A stretch of DNA of 64,000 nt, from the NCBI GenBank assembly GCA_963760435.1, contig CAVXDE010000040.1:62001-126000 (forward strand). The letters are read 5' to 3'. The stretch is from JAFAXD01 sp963760435 (GTDB lineage: Bacteria > Pseudomonadota > Alphaproteobacteria > Rhizobiales > Xanthobacteraceae). Both the position numbers and the translations under genes were made by a program. The notes under the pieces are model-generated. The model was not told the origin of the DNA. It saw only the letters and a program-made list of their open reading frames with translations, and did no database searches. This document shows positions 32,225 to 40,679 of the stretch, piece after piece; within the stretch, counting starts at the first letter, position 1; each line of letters opens with the position of its first letter.

Positions 32225-34483
32225 TCAACCCTCAAGCACATTCTCGATCCGGATCGGAAAGCGGCGCACCCGCACGCCCGTTGCGTGCCACACCGCGTTG
32301 GCGACGGCCCCGGCGCTGCCAACGATGCCGATCTCGCCGACGCCCTTGATGCCGAGTGCGTTGACGTGCGGATCGTGCTCGTCGACGGTGACGACGTCGA
32401 GCGAGCCGACGTCGGCATTCACCGGGATGTGGTACTCGGCGAGGTTCGCGTTGATGATCCGGCCAGAGCGCCCGTCGGTGATGGCTTCCTCGTTGAGCGC
32501 GAATGATTGTCCCCAGATCATGCCGCCAAACAGCTGGCTGCGCACGAGCTTGGGATTGATGATGCGCCCGACCGCAAATGCACCGACCATGCGGGTTGCG
32601 CGAATCTGGCCAAGCTCCGGATCAACCTTGACCTCGGCGAACACGGCGCCGTGCGCATACATGGCGTAGTTCGCCTGCGCGGCGGGATCCATCGCACCCT
32701 TGCCACGCGCTTCGAGCTCGTTCACGCCCGCGCGCTGCAGAATATCGGCGTAGCTCTCGCTGCGCGTCTCGTCATCGCGGCGGAACAGCCGGCCGCCGCG
32801 GGCGATGACGCCGGCGTTGCCGGCGCCGAACAGCGGTGAGTGCTGGTCGCGCGTCGCGAGATCGGCCAGTTTGGCAATCACCGCGGAGCCCGCGTCCTGG
32901 ATGGCGCTGCCCGCGGTCGCGGTATGTGCCGATCCGCCGGCAATGCCGGCATCAGGCAGGTCGGAGGTGCCAGCCTTGAATTCGATCTGCTCGAGATCAA
33001 GTCCGAGGCTGTCGGCCGCGATCTGCGCAAATGCAGTCCAGGCGCCCTGGCCCATATCGTGGGTTCCGCTCTCGACCACGCCCGTTCCGTCGCTGCGCAG
33101 AACGGCGCGCGCCTGGGCCTCGAACATCAGCGCCGGAAAGATTGCGGTGCCCACGCCCCAGCCGACCAGCAGGCCGGCCTCATCGCGCATCTGGCGCGGC
33201 GCGAGCGGGCGCTGCGACCAGCCGAAACGCTGCGCACCCTGGGCGTAGCATTCGCGCAAGCGCTTCGACGAAAATGGTCTGCCGCTCATCGGCTCGACCT
33301 CGGCATAGTTCTTGATGCGGAAGGCGAGGGGGTCCATGCGGCAGGCCCAGGCGGCTTCGTCGAGCGCGCTCTCCAGCGCGATCGATCCGGTGGCTTCGCC
33401 GGGCGCCCGCATGAATAGCGGCGTGCCGATGTCGATGCGCACAGCCTCATGTGAGGTGGCAATGGCCGGACTGGCATAGAGCGGATGGGAGGCGTCTGCC
33501 GCCGGCTCGTAGAAATCATCGAAGGTGCTGGTGGAGATCTTTGCGTGATGCGCAATCGCGGTGAGGGTGCCGTCGCGGTCAGCGCCGATGCGCATGGTTT
33601 GCCGGGTCGCGGAGCGGTGGCCGACCGGACCATACATCTGCTCGCGTCCCAACACGAGCTTGACCGGGCGGCCGACCAGCCGCGCCGCCATGATTCCGAG
33701 AATCTGCGGGCCGACCGCAATTCCCTTCGAGCCGAAGCCGCCGCCGAGAAATGGACTGCGGATATGGATGTGCTCAGGCACAAGGCCGAAGAACTCGGCG
33801 ATCCGCGCGCGCGTCATCACCAACCCCTGGGTCGGCATGTCGAGCGAGAGCGTGTCGCCGTCCCAGGCGGCCACGACCGCGTGCGGCTCCATGGCATTGT
33901 GGTACTGCGCCGGGGTTTCGTAGGTCGCCTCGATGCGCGTCGGTGCAGCCGCAAGCGCGGCATTCGCGTTCCCGTGCTGGACCTCCGCTGGATTGAACAG
34001 CCCGACCGTCGGTGGGACATAACTCTCGTTTGCATCAAGACCGACGCGCGCCGGCTCAGCGTCATAACGCGGGGACAGCAATCTTGCCCCTTCGGTTGCC
34101 GCTTCCAAGCTCTCGGCAACCACAACCGCAATCGGCTGGTTGGCGTAGCGCACGCGATCGTTCTGCAACAGGTCGAGCCGGAAGGCGAACGGATTGGTCT
34201 TCGCTTCCGGGTCCACGGCCAGCGGCGGCTTGTGCGCCGGCGTCATGACGTCAACAACACCAGGGTGGCGCTTGGCTGCCTCCACATCGAGGAACGTGAC
34301 GCGGCCGCGCGCGATGCTGCTGGTCGCGATGACCGCGTAGAGCATGCCGGCCAGATGATTGTCCGCGGCGAAGCGCGCGGCACCCGTCACTTTCAGGATG
34401 CCGTCGCGGCGGGTGAGCGGTTGACCGATGTTGGAACCGTGACGCACGTGGGCGGGCGCTTGGCTCAGTCTGAGCTCAGGCAT
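32225..34483 (-). CDS. Molybdopterin-binding subunit of xanthine dehydrogenase/aldehyde oxidase family
   Basis: The large subunit of a PaoC/YagR-like molybdenum hydroxylase. It starts with a substrate-domain GNIGQPLTRRDGILKVTGAARFAADN-like segment and has SPFLGGGFGSKGIAVGPQILG, MRAPGEATGSIALESALDEAA and the final KGVGEIGIVGSAGAVANAVWHATG with the catalytic Glu of the family. It oxidises aldehydes or N-heterocycles with water as oxygen donor, passing electrons to the small subunits. At 752 residues it is full length. Its start overlaps the end of the FAD subunit gene by 8 bases. The substrate is not known; an aldehyde is likely by analogy. Confidence 0.9.
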   Translation of the reverse strand: MPELRLSQAPAHVRHGSNIGQPLTRRDGILKVTGAARFAADNHLAGMLYAVIATSSIARGRVTFLDVEAAKRHPGVVDVMTPAHKPPLAVDPEAKTNPFAFRLDLLQNDRVRYANQPIAVVVAESLEAATEGARLLSPRYDAEPARVGLDANESYVPPTVGLFNPAEVQHGNANAALAAAPTRIEATYETPAQYHNAMEPHAVVAAWDGDTLSLDMPTQGLVMTRARIAEFFGLVPEHIHIRSPFLGGGFGSKGIAVGPQILGIMAARLVGRPVKLVLGREQMYGPVGHRSATRQTMRIGADRDGTLTAIAHHAKISTSTFDDFYEPAADASHPLYASPAIATSHEAVRIDIGTPLFMRAPGEATGSIALESALDEAAWACRMDPLAFRIKNYAEVEPMSGRPFSSKRLRECYAQGAQRFGWSQRPLAPRQMRDEAGLLVGWGVGTAIFPALMFEAQARAVLRSDGTGVVESGTHDMGQGAWTAFAQIAADSLGLDLEQIEFKAGTSDLPDAGIAGGSAHTATAGSAIQDAGSAVIAKLADLATRDQHSPLFGAGNAGVIARGGRLFRRDDETRSESYADILQRAGVNELEARGKGAMDPAAQANYAMYAHGAVFAEVKVDPELGQIRATRMVGAFAVGRIINPKLVRSQLFGGMIWGQSFALNEEAITDGRSGRIINANLAEYHIPVNADVGSLDVVTVDEHDPHVNALGIKGVGEIGIVGSAGAVANAVWHATGVRVRRFPIRIENVLEG

Positions 34484-35534
34484 GTTGCAGCACTCCGGGC
34501 GGAACAGAAAATGGCGAGGCGGGAAGGGCGGGAACCCGCGCCGGCGTGCCGGCGGCGGCCAGGGTCAATGCGCGGACAATGATCCGACGCGCCAGCTCGA
34601 TCTTGAACTCATTGTCGCCGGACGGCTTTGCGTCCGTGAGCGCCGCGGTGGCAGCCTGCAGATAGATGGCAAGGTCCGGTGTCGCACCAATCAGAACCTG
34701 CTCGGCGGCGCGGGCGCGCCAGGGCTTGGCGGCAACGCCGCCCAAAGCGAGCCGCACGTCCGCAATCCGACCTTGCTCGATGCGCAGCGCAGCAGCCGCC
34801 GCCACGATGGCGAACGCATAAGACGTGCGTTCGCGGACTTTCAGATAGCGCGCATGCGCGGCGAAGCCTCGCGCCTCGGGCGGCAGCCGCAGCGCGATGA
34901 TCAGGTCGCCCGGCTCGAGCACATTGTCGTGTTCCGGGGCATCGCCGGGAAGCCGATGCAGGTGCTCCAGCGCGATCTCGCGCCTGCCGTTGGCGCCTTC
35001 GATCTCAACAACGGCATCGAGCGCGACCAGCGGGACGCAGAAATCGGACGGATGCGTCGCGATACAGGCCTCGCTCCAACCCAGAATGGCGTGCAGCCGG
35101 TTTTCGCCATGCCGTGCGTCACATCCTGAACCTGGTTGACGTTTGTTGCAGGCGCCGGCGACGTCATAGAAATACGCGCAGCGCGTCCGCTGCATGAGAT
35201 TGCCGCCGATCGTCGCCGCGTTGCGCAACTGCGCCGAAGCGCCGGCGAGCAGCGCTTCAGCAACAAACGGATAGGCGCGGGCGAAATCGGGGTCATGCGC
35301 CAGGTCGGCGTTGCGCACAAGCGCGCCGACGCGAAGGCTGCCGTCGCTATGACGCTCGATGCGATCAAGGCCGGGCAGGTGGGTGACGTCGACGAGGCGG
35401 TCGGGATGCGTGATGCCGCCTTTCATCAAATCGATGAGGTTGGTTCCGGCGGCGAGATAGCTCGCGCCTGGTGCGCTCGCAGCCGCGATGGCCTCGGCGA
35501 CCGAACGGGGTCTGACGTACTCGAAGTTGTTCAT
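34476..35534 (-). CDS. FAD-binding subunit of molybdenum hydroxylase, with 4Fe-4S loop (PaoB-like)
   Basis: The protein begins MNNFEYVRPRSVAEAIAAASAPGASYLAAGTNLIDLMKGG (FAD-binding) and continues LRNAATIGGNLMQRTRCAYFYDVAGACNKRQPGSGCDA, then GENRLHAILGWSEACIATHPSDF. The four cysteines in RTRCAYF, ACNK, SGC and EACI mark the 4Fe-4S insertion that is particular to PaoB-type medium subunits. The C-terminal domain ends near LARRIIVRALTLAAAG. Starts with ATG overlapping the stop of the 2Fe-2S subunit gene (ATGA). Full length for the family at 352 residues. Confidence 0.9.
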   Translation of the reverse strand: MNNFEYVRPRSVAEAIAAASAPGASYLAAGTNLIDLMKGGITHPDRLVDVTHLPGLDRIERHSDGSLRVGALVRNADLAHDPDFARAYPFVAEALLAGASAQLRNAATIGGNLMQRTRCAYFYDVAGACNKRQPGSGCDARHGENRLHAILGWSEACIATHPSDFCVPLVALDAVVEIEGANGRREIALEHLHRLPGDAPEHDNVLEPGDLIIALRLPPEARGFAAHARYLKVRERTSYAFAIVAAAAALRIEQGRIADVRLALGGVAAKPWRARAAEQVLIGATPDLAIYLQAATAALTDAKPSGDNEFKIELARRIIVRALTLAAAGTPARVPALPASPFSVPPGVLQHA

Positions 35535-36028
35535 GCGGAACGCCTCTGGTTCGTCGTCGTGACGCGATCATGTGCGTCGAGCACCGCCTCGATGATTCCC
35601 ACATAGGCGCCACAGCGGCAGAGATTGCCGCTCATCCCTTCGCGCACGCGCTCCGGATCGTCGCCGGCTTGGCCTTCCTGGATGAGTCCGATTGCACTCA
35701 TGATCTGGCCCGGCGTGCAGAACCCACACTGGAACCCGTCATGAGCGATGAACGCGGCCTGGACCGGATGCAATGCGTCGCCATGCGCTATGCCCTCGAT
35801 GGTCAGCACATCGGCGCCATCGCAACTCAGCGCCAAGGTCAGGCATGAATTGATCCGCCGTCCGTCAACATGCACCGTGCAAGCGCCGCACTGGCCGCGA
35901 TCGCAGCCCTTCTTGGTGCCGGTCAGATGGAGACGCTCGCGCAGGAGATCGAGCAGCGTGACGCGCGGGTCGTTGAGCTCGACCGCATGCCGTTTGCCGT
36001 TGACGGTGAGAGTGATGGAATGACTCAT
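35531..36028 (-). CDS. 2Fe-2S subunit of molybdenum hydroxylase (PaoA-like)
   Basis: The 165-residue protein has a plant-type ferredoxin domain with GTKKGCDRGQCGACTVHVDGRRINSC (first 2Fe-2S) and an alpha-helical second cluster domain with FQCGFCTPGQI and MSGNLCRCGAYVGI. It begins MSHSITLTVNGKRHAVE and lacks the twin-arginine signal of E. coli PaoA, so the enzyme should stay in the cytoplasm. It leads the three-gene operon, and its promoter carries a perfect -10 next to a TetR-type palindrome. Confidence 0.92.
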   Translation of the reverse strand: MSHSITLTVNGKRHAVELNDPRVTLLDLLRERLHLTGTKKGCDRGQCGACTVHVDGRRINSCLTLALSCDGADVLTIEGIAHGDALHPVQAAFIAHDGFQCGFCTPGQIMSAIGLIQEGQAGDDPERVREGMSGNLCRCGAYVGIIEAVLDAHDRVTTTNQRRSA

Positions 36029-36213
36029 GCAAGTGTTCCAATCGGTGCCATTTGCTATTGTCAGAATTGAATCGCCGTCTGTCGCACCAGCGGAGCTGGT
36101 TCGGCATTGTTGGTCGATTCATCGCGGTGGTTTATGGGTGCGGACAACCAGCCCAGCTTGTCGCCACGATCCTCGATCAGCCGGCGGCTAGAAGAGTGGT
36201 CCCGATGAGATCT

Positions 36214-36234
36214 ATTATACGGAGGCAGCCTCCG
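36214..36234. promoter_or_regulatory. TetR-type operator and -10 box of the molybdenum hydroxylase operon
   Basis: CGGAGGC-A-GCCTCCG (36220-36234) is a perfect inverted repeat, and next to it on the minus strand is a perfect TATAAT (complement of 36214-36219). The operator therefore sits between -35 and -10 of the promoter of the paoABC-like operon. It also lies 33 bases upstream of the TetR gene start, so repression of both directions is likely. Confidence 0.7.
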
Positions 36235-36266
36235 CTTTTCAAGGGGCCGCTGCGCGGACGGTCGAG

Positions 36267-36905
36267 ATGCGACATCAATCTGTCGTGACAGGGCGAAAAC
36301 CACGCGCGGATGCGCTGCGCAATCGTGACCGCGTGCTGGAAGCTGCCAAAGTGGTATTCAGCACCGGCGGTCCGGACGCGAGTCTTGAAGCCGTGGCCAA
36401 GCGCGCCGGCGTTGGGATTGGCACGCTCTATCGACACTTTCCGACGCGCGAGGCGTTGTTCGAGGCGGTGTACCGGCGCGAGGTCGAGCAACTCACCGAG
36501 CTTGCCGAGCAGTTGAAGAGCGAAGCGGAGCCGGTCGAGGCGCTGCGGCGCTGGTTGCGCTCAAATGTCGAGTTCGTCGCGACCAAAAAGGGAATGGCCG
36601 CCGCACTCGCGCTTGCGGCGCACGGCATGTCCGAGCTTTACGCCTACTCGGCAGATCGCCTGACCAAAGCGATTGGCGGCTTGCTGGATCGAGCGATCGC
36701 GGCCGGTGACATCCGCTCCGACATCGGCCCCGAGGACGTGCTGCGGGCGCTGGTCGGGATGTGTTACATGAACGATCAGCCCGGATGGCAGAAGAGCGTG
36801 TTGCGGCTGTTGGATGTATTTGTTGATGGACTGCGCGTGCGGCCGAGCGGCGTGCGACACACCCCAGGTGCGCCGCGCCGTCCCAGCAGTCGCGCACGCA
36901 GCTAG
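36267..36905 (+). CDS. TetR family transcriptional regulator
   Basis: The N-terminus has the TetR helix-turn-helix: DALRNRDRVLEAAKVVFSTGGPDASLEAVAKRAGVGIGTLYRHFPTREALFEAVYRREVEQL. The ligand domain follows, with WLRSNVEFVATKKGMAAALALAAHGMSELYA and LLDRAIAAGDIRSDIGPEDVLRALVGMCYM. It is 212 residues with a basic, Pro-rich tail (HTPGAPRRPSSRARS). It is divergent from the molybdenum hydroxylase operon, and the intervening region holds a perfect operator; the ligand is probably the substrate aldehyde or a related compound. Confidence 0.92.
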   Translation: MRHQSVVTGRKPRADALRNRDRVLEAAKVVFSTGGPDASLEAVAKRAGVGIGTLYRHFPTREALFEAVYRREVEQLTELAEQLKSEAEPVEALRRWLRSNVEFVATKKGMAAALALAAHGMSELYAYSADRLTKAIGGLLDRAIAAGDIRSDIGPEDVLRALVGMCYMNDQPGWQKSVLRLLDVFVDGLRVRPSGVRHTPGAPRRPSSRARS

Positions 36906-36934
36906 TTCGCGCGCGGCCTCAGGTCACTCCTTGA

Positions 36935-37429
36935 TCATTTCTCCGTCGCCGCGGTCACATCAATCTCGATCAACATGCCAGGCCAGGCGAGTTGGCTGAT
37001 CGCCACGAAGGTTCCGGCCGGTGGCGGCAGACCGGCAAAGGCTTCGCCGCGGCATTTCCCGACGTCGCCGAAATACCGGATGTCGGTCACATAGGTCGTC
37101 ACCTTGACGACGTCGCTGAGTGAGCTGCCCTGCTTCTCCAGAATGCGCTTGATCTTGTCCCAGGCATAGCGACACTGCGCGCCGACATCGCCGAGATACT
37201 TGATGGCTCCGCCGGTGGTGGCGGCTTCATCCTCCGCGCCGATGCCGCCCAGGAACAGCAGGCGGCCGGGGTTTTTCACCGACACCACCTCGGAGAAACG
37301 GCCTTTGGCCCATTCACTGTAGTTGAAGTTCTTCTTCTCAAAGGTGGTCGAATCTTCCGCGGCGGCAACTGAGATGGATGCGGCCACGAGCAGGGATGCT
37401 CCCGAGAACGCTGGGCACGATCGGTTCAT
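36935..37429 (-). CDS. Exported RidA (YjgF/YER057c) family protein
   Basis: After a signal peptide (SGASLLVAASISVAAAE) the protein has the RidA/chorismate-mutase-like fold: SEVVSVKNPGRLLFLGGIGAED, GAQCRYAWDKIKRILEKQGSSLSDVVKVTTYVTDIRY, RGEAFAGLPPPAGTFVAISQLAWPGMLIEIDVTA. The Arg used by true RidA enamine deaminases (in R-x-x-x-E near the end) is not in its normal place, where LAWPGMLIEID is found, so deaminase activity is uncertain. Export sets it apart from cytoplasmic RidA. It is followed by the IS insertion upstream of its start by about 70 bases, which may have cut its promoter region. Confidence 0.85.
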   Translation of the reverse strand: MNRSCPAFSGASLLVAASISVAAAEDSTTFEKKNFNYSEWAKGRFSEVVSVKNPGRLLFLGGIGAEDEAATTGGAIKYLGDVGAQCRYAWDKIKRILEKQGSSLSDVVKVTTYVTDIRYFGDVGKCRGEAFAGLPPPAGTFVAISQLAWPGMLIEIDVTAATEK

Positions 37430-37500
37430 GATGGTTGTCCTGTTACAGGCGTGGGGGGCGAAAGCCTAGCAGGAAAGCGGCCCCAGGCTGCAATGGCTAG

Positions 37501-38943
37501 CACTACTTTGGCAGATTATTCGCGGCACGGGATTCCCGAATCAGATTTTCAGTGATTCATGGGTGGTCGGCTTATTGGAGGGCCGACCATGGCGGGCACG
37601 AGGGCAGGTTGGGAACGCGAGCTTGGGCGATGGCTCAAGCCTTTCCTGGAGCGTTTGGGTCACAAGGCGCGGCAGCGGATGTGTCCGCTTTATGTGGCTG
37701 GGCTGATCGGCCCTGGTGATCGCAAGAGCGTTCAGCCAATGGCCGAGCGATTTGCGCCGGGGGACTATGATCAACTGCACCATTTTGTTGCTGCTGGTGT
37801 CTGGAACGCGGCTCCGTTGGAAACAGAACTCCTCGTCCAAGCCGACAAGCTCGTCGGCGGCAACGATGCGATATTGGTGATCGACGACACTGCAATACCG
37901 AAGAAAGGCAAGCACTCGGTCGGTGTCGCTGCGCAATATGCTTCGGCATTGGGCAAGACCGCCAATTGCCAGACGCTGGTATCACTGACGCTGGCGCGTG
38001 GCGAGGTGCCGGTGACGGTGGCTCTGCGCCTCTTCCTTCCCGAAAGCTGGACGAGCGATCGGGTCCGTTTGAAGCGGGTTGGCGTTCCAGCCGAACATTG
38101 GGCTGAGCGAACGAAGCCGGAGATCGCGCTCGCTGAGATCGACCGTATGATTGCAGCCAGAGTTCACTTCGGCTGTGTGCTCGCAGATGCCGGGTACGGA
38201 CTGAGCGCGCCGTTCCGGCAAGGGCTCACGGCGCGTGGCTTGGCTTGGGCCGTTGGCATCCCACGTCATCTCAAGGTATACCCTGCCGACGTGAAATTGA
38301 TCTGGCCAATCGCCAAGCGCGGCCGTCCGCGTCAGCGCTCGATTCCTGATATTCTGTCGATCCCGGCTGAAGACATGCTGGCCGATGCCAAGTGGCAGAA
38401 CATCACTTGGCGTACTGGCACGAAAGGACAGCTCAAAGCGTGTTTCGCCGCGGTCCGTGTGCGCATTGCCGACGGACCTCCGCAACGGATCAGGGATAAG
38501 GGTCAGCAACACCTGCCGGGGGACGAGGCCTGGCTCATTGGAGAACACCGCGCGTCAGGAGAGAAGAAATACTATCTCGCCAACCTGCCCGCCGAGACGA
38601 ACCTGCGCACTCTGGCTGCCACCATCAAGGCGCGATGGATTTGTGAACAGGCCCACCAGCAGATGAAAGAAGAACTCGGGCTCGATCACTTCGAGGGCCG
38701 ATCCTGGCACGGCCTTCACCGACACGCGCTCATGACAATGATCGCTTACGCCTTCCTTCAACATCGTCGCCTCACCCAAGCGAGGCGGGGAAAAAAAGTC
38801 AACGGACCGCCACCTCAGCCAAGCTTGCCGGCCGTGCGTCACGCCATCGTCAACCGCATCATGCGACCGCTTCAGCGATGCCCGCACTGCCGAAAAAGTC
38901 TCGGCATAGGATTGCTGCATAAACTAAATCTGCCAAAGTAGTG
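37501..38943 (+). mobile_element. IS701-type insertion sequence with CTAG target duplication
   Basis: The 1443-base element ends in perfect inverted repeats, CACTACTTTGGCAGATT (37501-37517) and its complement (38927-38943), and is bracketed by CTAG on both sides (37497-37500 and 38944-38947), the target duplication known for the IS701 family. It carries one full-length transposase gene. The clean ends and intact frame indicate recent movement. It sits between the RidA-like gene and the broken epimerase. Confidence 0.9.
37589..38941 (+). CDS. IS701 family transposase (DDE)
   Basis: The protein contains the IS701/IS4-like DDE catalytic core: ILVIDDTAIPKKGKHSVGVAAQY (first Asp), FGCVLADAGYGLSAPFRQGL (second Asp) and WICEQAHQQMKEELGLDHFEGRSWHGLHRH (Y/E-x-x-x-K/R-like region with the Glu). 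It is about 450 residues long and uninterrupted. An ATG at 37589 after a GGAGGG site is preferred; an in-frame ATG at 37559 would add ten residues. The stop codon lies inside the right inverted repeat. Confidence 0.92.
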   Translation: MAGTRAGWERELGRWLKPFLERLGHKARQRMCPLYVAGLIGPGDRKSVQPMAERFAPGDYDQLHHFVAAGVWNAAPLETELLVQADKLVGGNDAILVIDDTAIPKKGKHSVGVAAQYASALGKTANCQTLVSLTLARGEVPVTVALRLFLPESWTSDRVRLKRVGVPAEHWAERTKPEIALAEIDRMIAARVHFGCVLADAGYGLSAPFRQGLTARGLAWAVGIPRHLKVYPADVKLIWPIAKRGRPRQRSIPDILSIPAEDMLADAKWQNITWRTGTKGQLKACFAAVRVRIADGPPQRIRDKGQQHLPGDEAWLIGEHRASGEKKYYLANLPAETNLRTLAATIKARWICEQAHQQMKEELGLDHFEGRSWHGLHRHALMTMIAYAFLQHRRLTQARRGKKVNGPPPQPSLPAVRHAIVNRIMRPLQRCPHCRKSLGIGLLHKLNLPK

Positions 38944-38948
38944 CTAGT

Positions 38949-39935
38949 TCACGCCACCGGATAGGGACCATCCGCGAAGACGCGATCGTGATAACCTTTG
39001 CGGCCGATCTGGATTGCCAGCGGGCTGCGAAAGTCCGTGCCAGCGCGTATCGCATCGAGCACGTGCCGAAAGTCGTAGCGTGGCGCCCAGCTCAATTCCT
39101 GTCGCGCCAGATCGTTGACGTAGACGCGATCGATATGGGGAAACAATGTCCAGCCTCGCTTTTGGAACAGCGTCTCGCAGTCGGGAAATTTGTGTTGCAC
39201 CACGGCGCATGCGTCGCGCCGAAGCTCGGGCAGATCGCTTGGGGTGAATGGCGTCGTCGCGGAGATGATGTAGCGACGAAACCGCAAAGCGCTTGAGCTT
39301 TCTCCAGCGCCAGCAGATGCGCGCTCACGACGTCTTCGATATCGACACGGCGATGCAGAAACTCATTGGCTTGCGCATTCTCGGTTGCGTAGCGCGCGCG
39401 GATCTCGGAATTGTCATCGACTTCGGGAAAGAATCTGGATGTTCGCAGCACCACGACGGGCAATTGCGCCTGACGCGCGAACAGTTCGCACAGGTTCTCC
39501 GCCGCGAACTTGGTAACGCCGTAGATATTCTTCGGGACAGGCGCCACATCCTCGGTGATCCAGGCGGCGGGTTTGCCGGACGGCGGCACGAGCGCCGCGC
39601 CGAACGCGCTTGTCGTGCTGGTATAAATGAACGCCGCGACGCGAGCCGCCACCGCCGCTTCGAGCAGCACGAGTGTGCCAGTGACATTCGTGTCAACGAA
39701 ATTCTGGCGCGAGTGCGTGGCAACGTGCGGCTTGTGCAGTGTCGCGGTGTGGATGACTGCGGTCACGCCCGCCATGGAGCGCCTGACGAAATCGACGTCG
39801 CCGATCGAGCCGGCGCGATCGGTAAACGGCGAAGGGCTTGATATCGATCCCGCGTACCGACCTGCCATCCTGCCGAAAACGGCGCATCAAAGCCTCGCCC
39901 AGATGCCCGCTGCTGCCGGTGATTAAAACCGTCAT
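38949..39935 (-). pseudogene. NAD-dependent epimerase/dehydratase, two frameshifts
   Basis: The start MTVLITGSSGHLGEALMRRFRQ is a Rossmann motif in one frame; one base is extra in the run at 39832-39833, after which the next frame carries PFTDRAGSIGDVDFVRRSMAG, VDTNVTGTLVLLEAAVAA, FIYTSTTSAFGAALVPP, and the catalytic NIYGVTKFAAENLCELFA (Y-x-x-x-K). Near 39285-39297 a base appears lost, and the first frame resumes as RFRRYIISATTPFTPSDLPELRRDACAVVQ and on to the stop at 38949. The joined protein, about 328 residues, is a normal extended SDR sugar epimerase. The IS insertion begins 6 bases after its stop. Confidence 0.8.
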
Positions 39936-40015
39936 GCTTACGTCCTTGTCTCGATGCTCGCTTGTTTGGTAGCCGAATTTGGCAGATGCGCGTCCTTGGG
40001 AAAGAGGAGAGTCGA

Positions 40016-40679
40016 ATGAGTGCGCCAAAGGTGTGGACAGGCGCCGTGTCACTGCGGCGCCGTTCGTTTCACGGTGAAGCTGGTGGACGGTCTGGACAAA
40101 CCGCGTCGCTGCAATTGCTCGCTGTGCCGGATGCGAGGCGCCGTCGTGGTGAGCGCGCGCGTGGGCGAACTGACGATCGATAGCGGAGCCGACGTTCTAC
40201 AGCTCTATCGCTTCAACACGATGCAAGCCGAGCACTACTTCTGCTCAAAGTGCGGGATCTATACGCATCACCAACGCCGCTCGAATCCCAACCAGCTCGG
40301 CGTCAACGTGGCTTGCCTTGCGGGGGTTAGTCCGTTCGATTTCACGACGGTGCCGGTTTATGAGGGCGGGAGGCATCCGAGCGACACGCCAGGCGGCCCG
40401 GGTTCCGAGATCGCGGGATATCTGCGATATGAGAACGCCAACTACCTCAATCTGTTCGGCGGACAGTCAGCAGGCATCTTGCGCTCCTGGACGGCGGCTC
40501 CGGACCGAACACGCTATAGCCGCCATATTCATGCGAGCGCGCGCGTTCATCGGCAAACAGCGCGTCGACGGAAGGGCCGGACGCGTGGCGCTCAAGCTGG
40601 CGGGCTTGTTCGTCGAGACGCCGGATCGCGGCGAGCTCTTCGGAATGTCCGAGCTTCGCATTGCGCACGGCGCGCTTAA
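40016..40679 (+). pseudogene. GFA family (glutathione-dependent formaldehyde-activating-like) protein, frameshifted start
   Basis: The zinc-binding GFA fold is plain: GQAPCHCGAVRFTVKLVDG then RCNCSLCRMRGAVV and the late cysteines in HYFCSKCGIYTHHQR, followed by GVNVACLAGVSPFDFTTVPVYEGGRHPSD. The upstream frame has a well-placed ATG at 40016 after AAGAGGAGA and reads MSAPKVWTG, which is the usual start; it must move by one base in 40041-40046 to join CHCGAVRF. A GTG start at 40020 in the second frame is the alternative without a shift. The protein runs on past the domain, overlapping the DUF763 gene on the other strand by 230 bases, so its end is probably also abnormal. Confidence 0.7.

Noticed and set aside
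33485..34582. A 365-codon plus-strand frame over the molybdopterin subunit
   Set aside because: Antisense to an excellent family match, with no motif.
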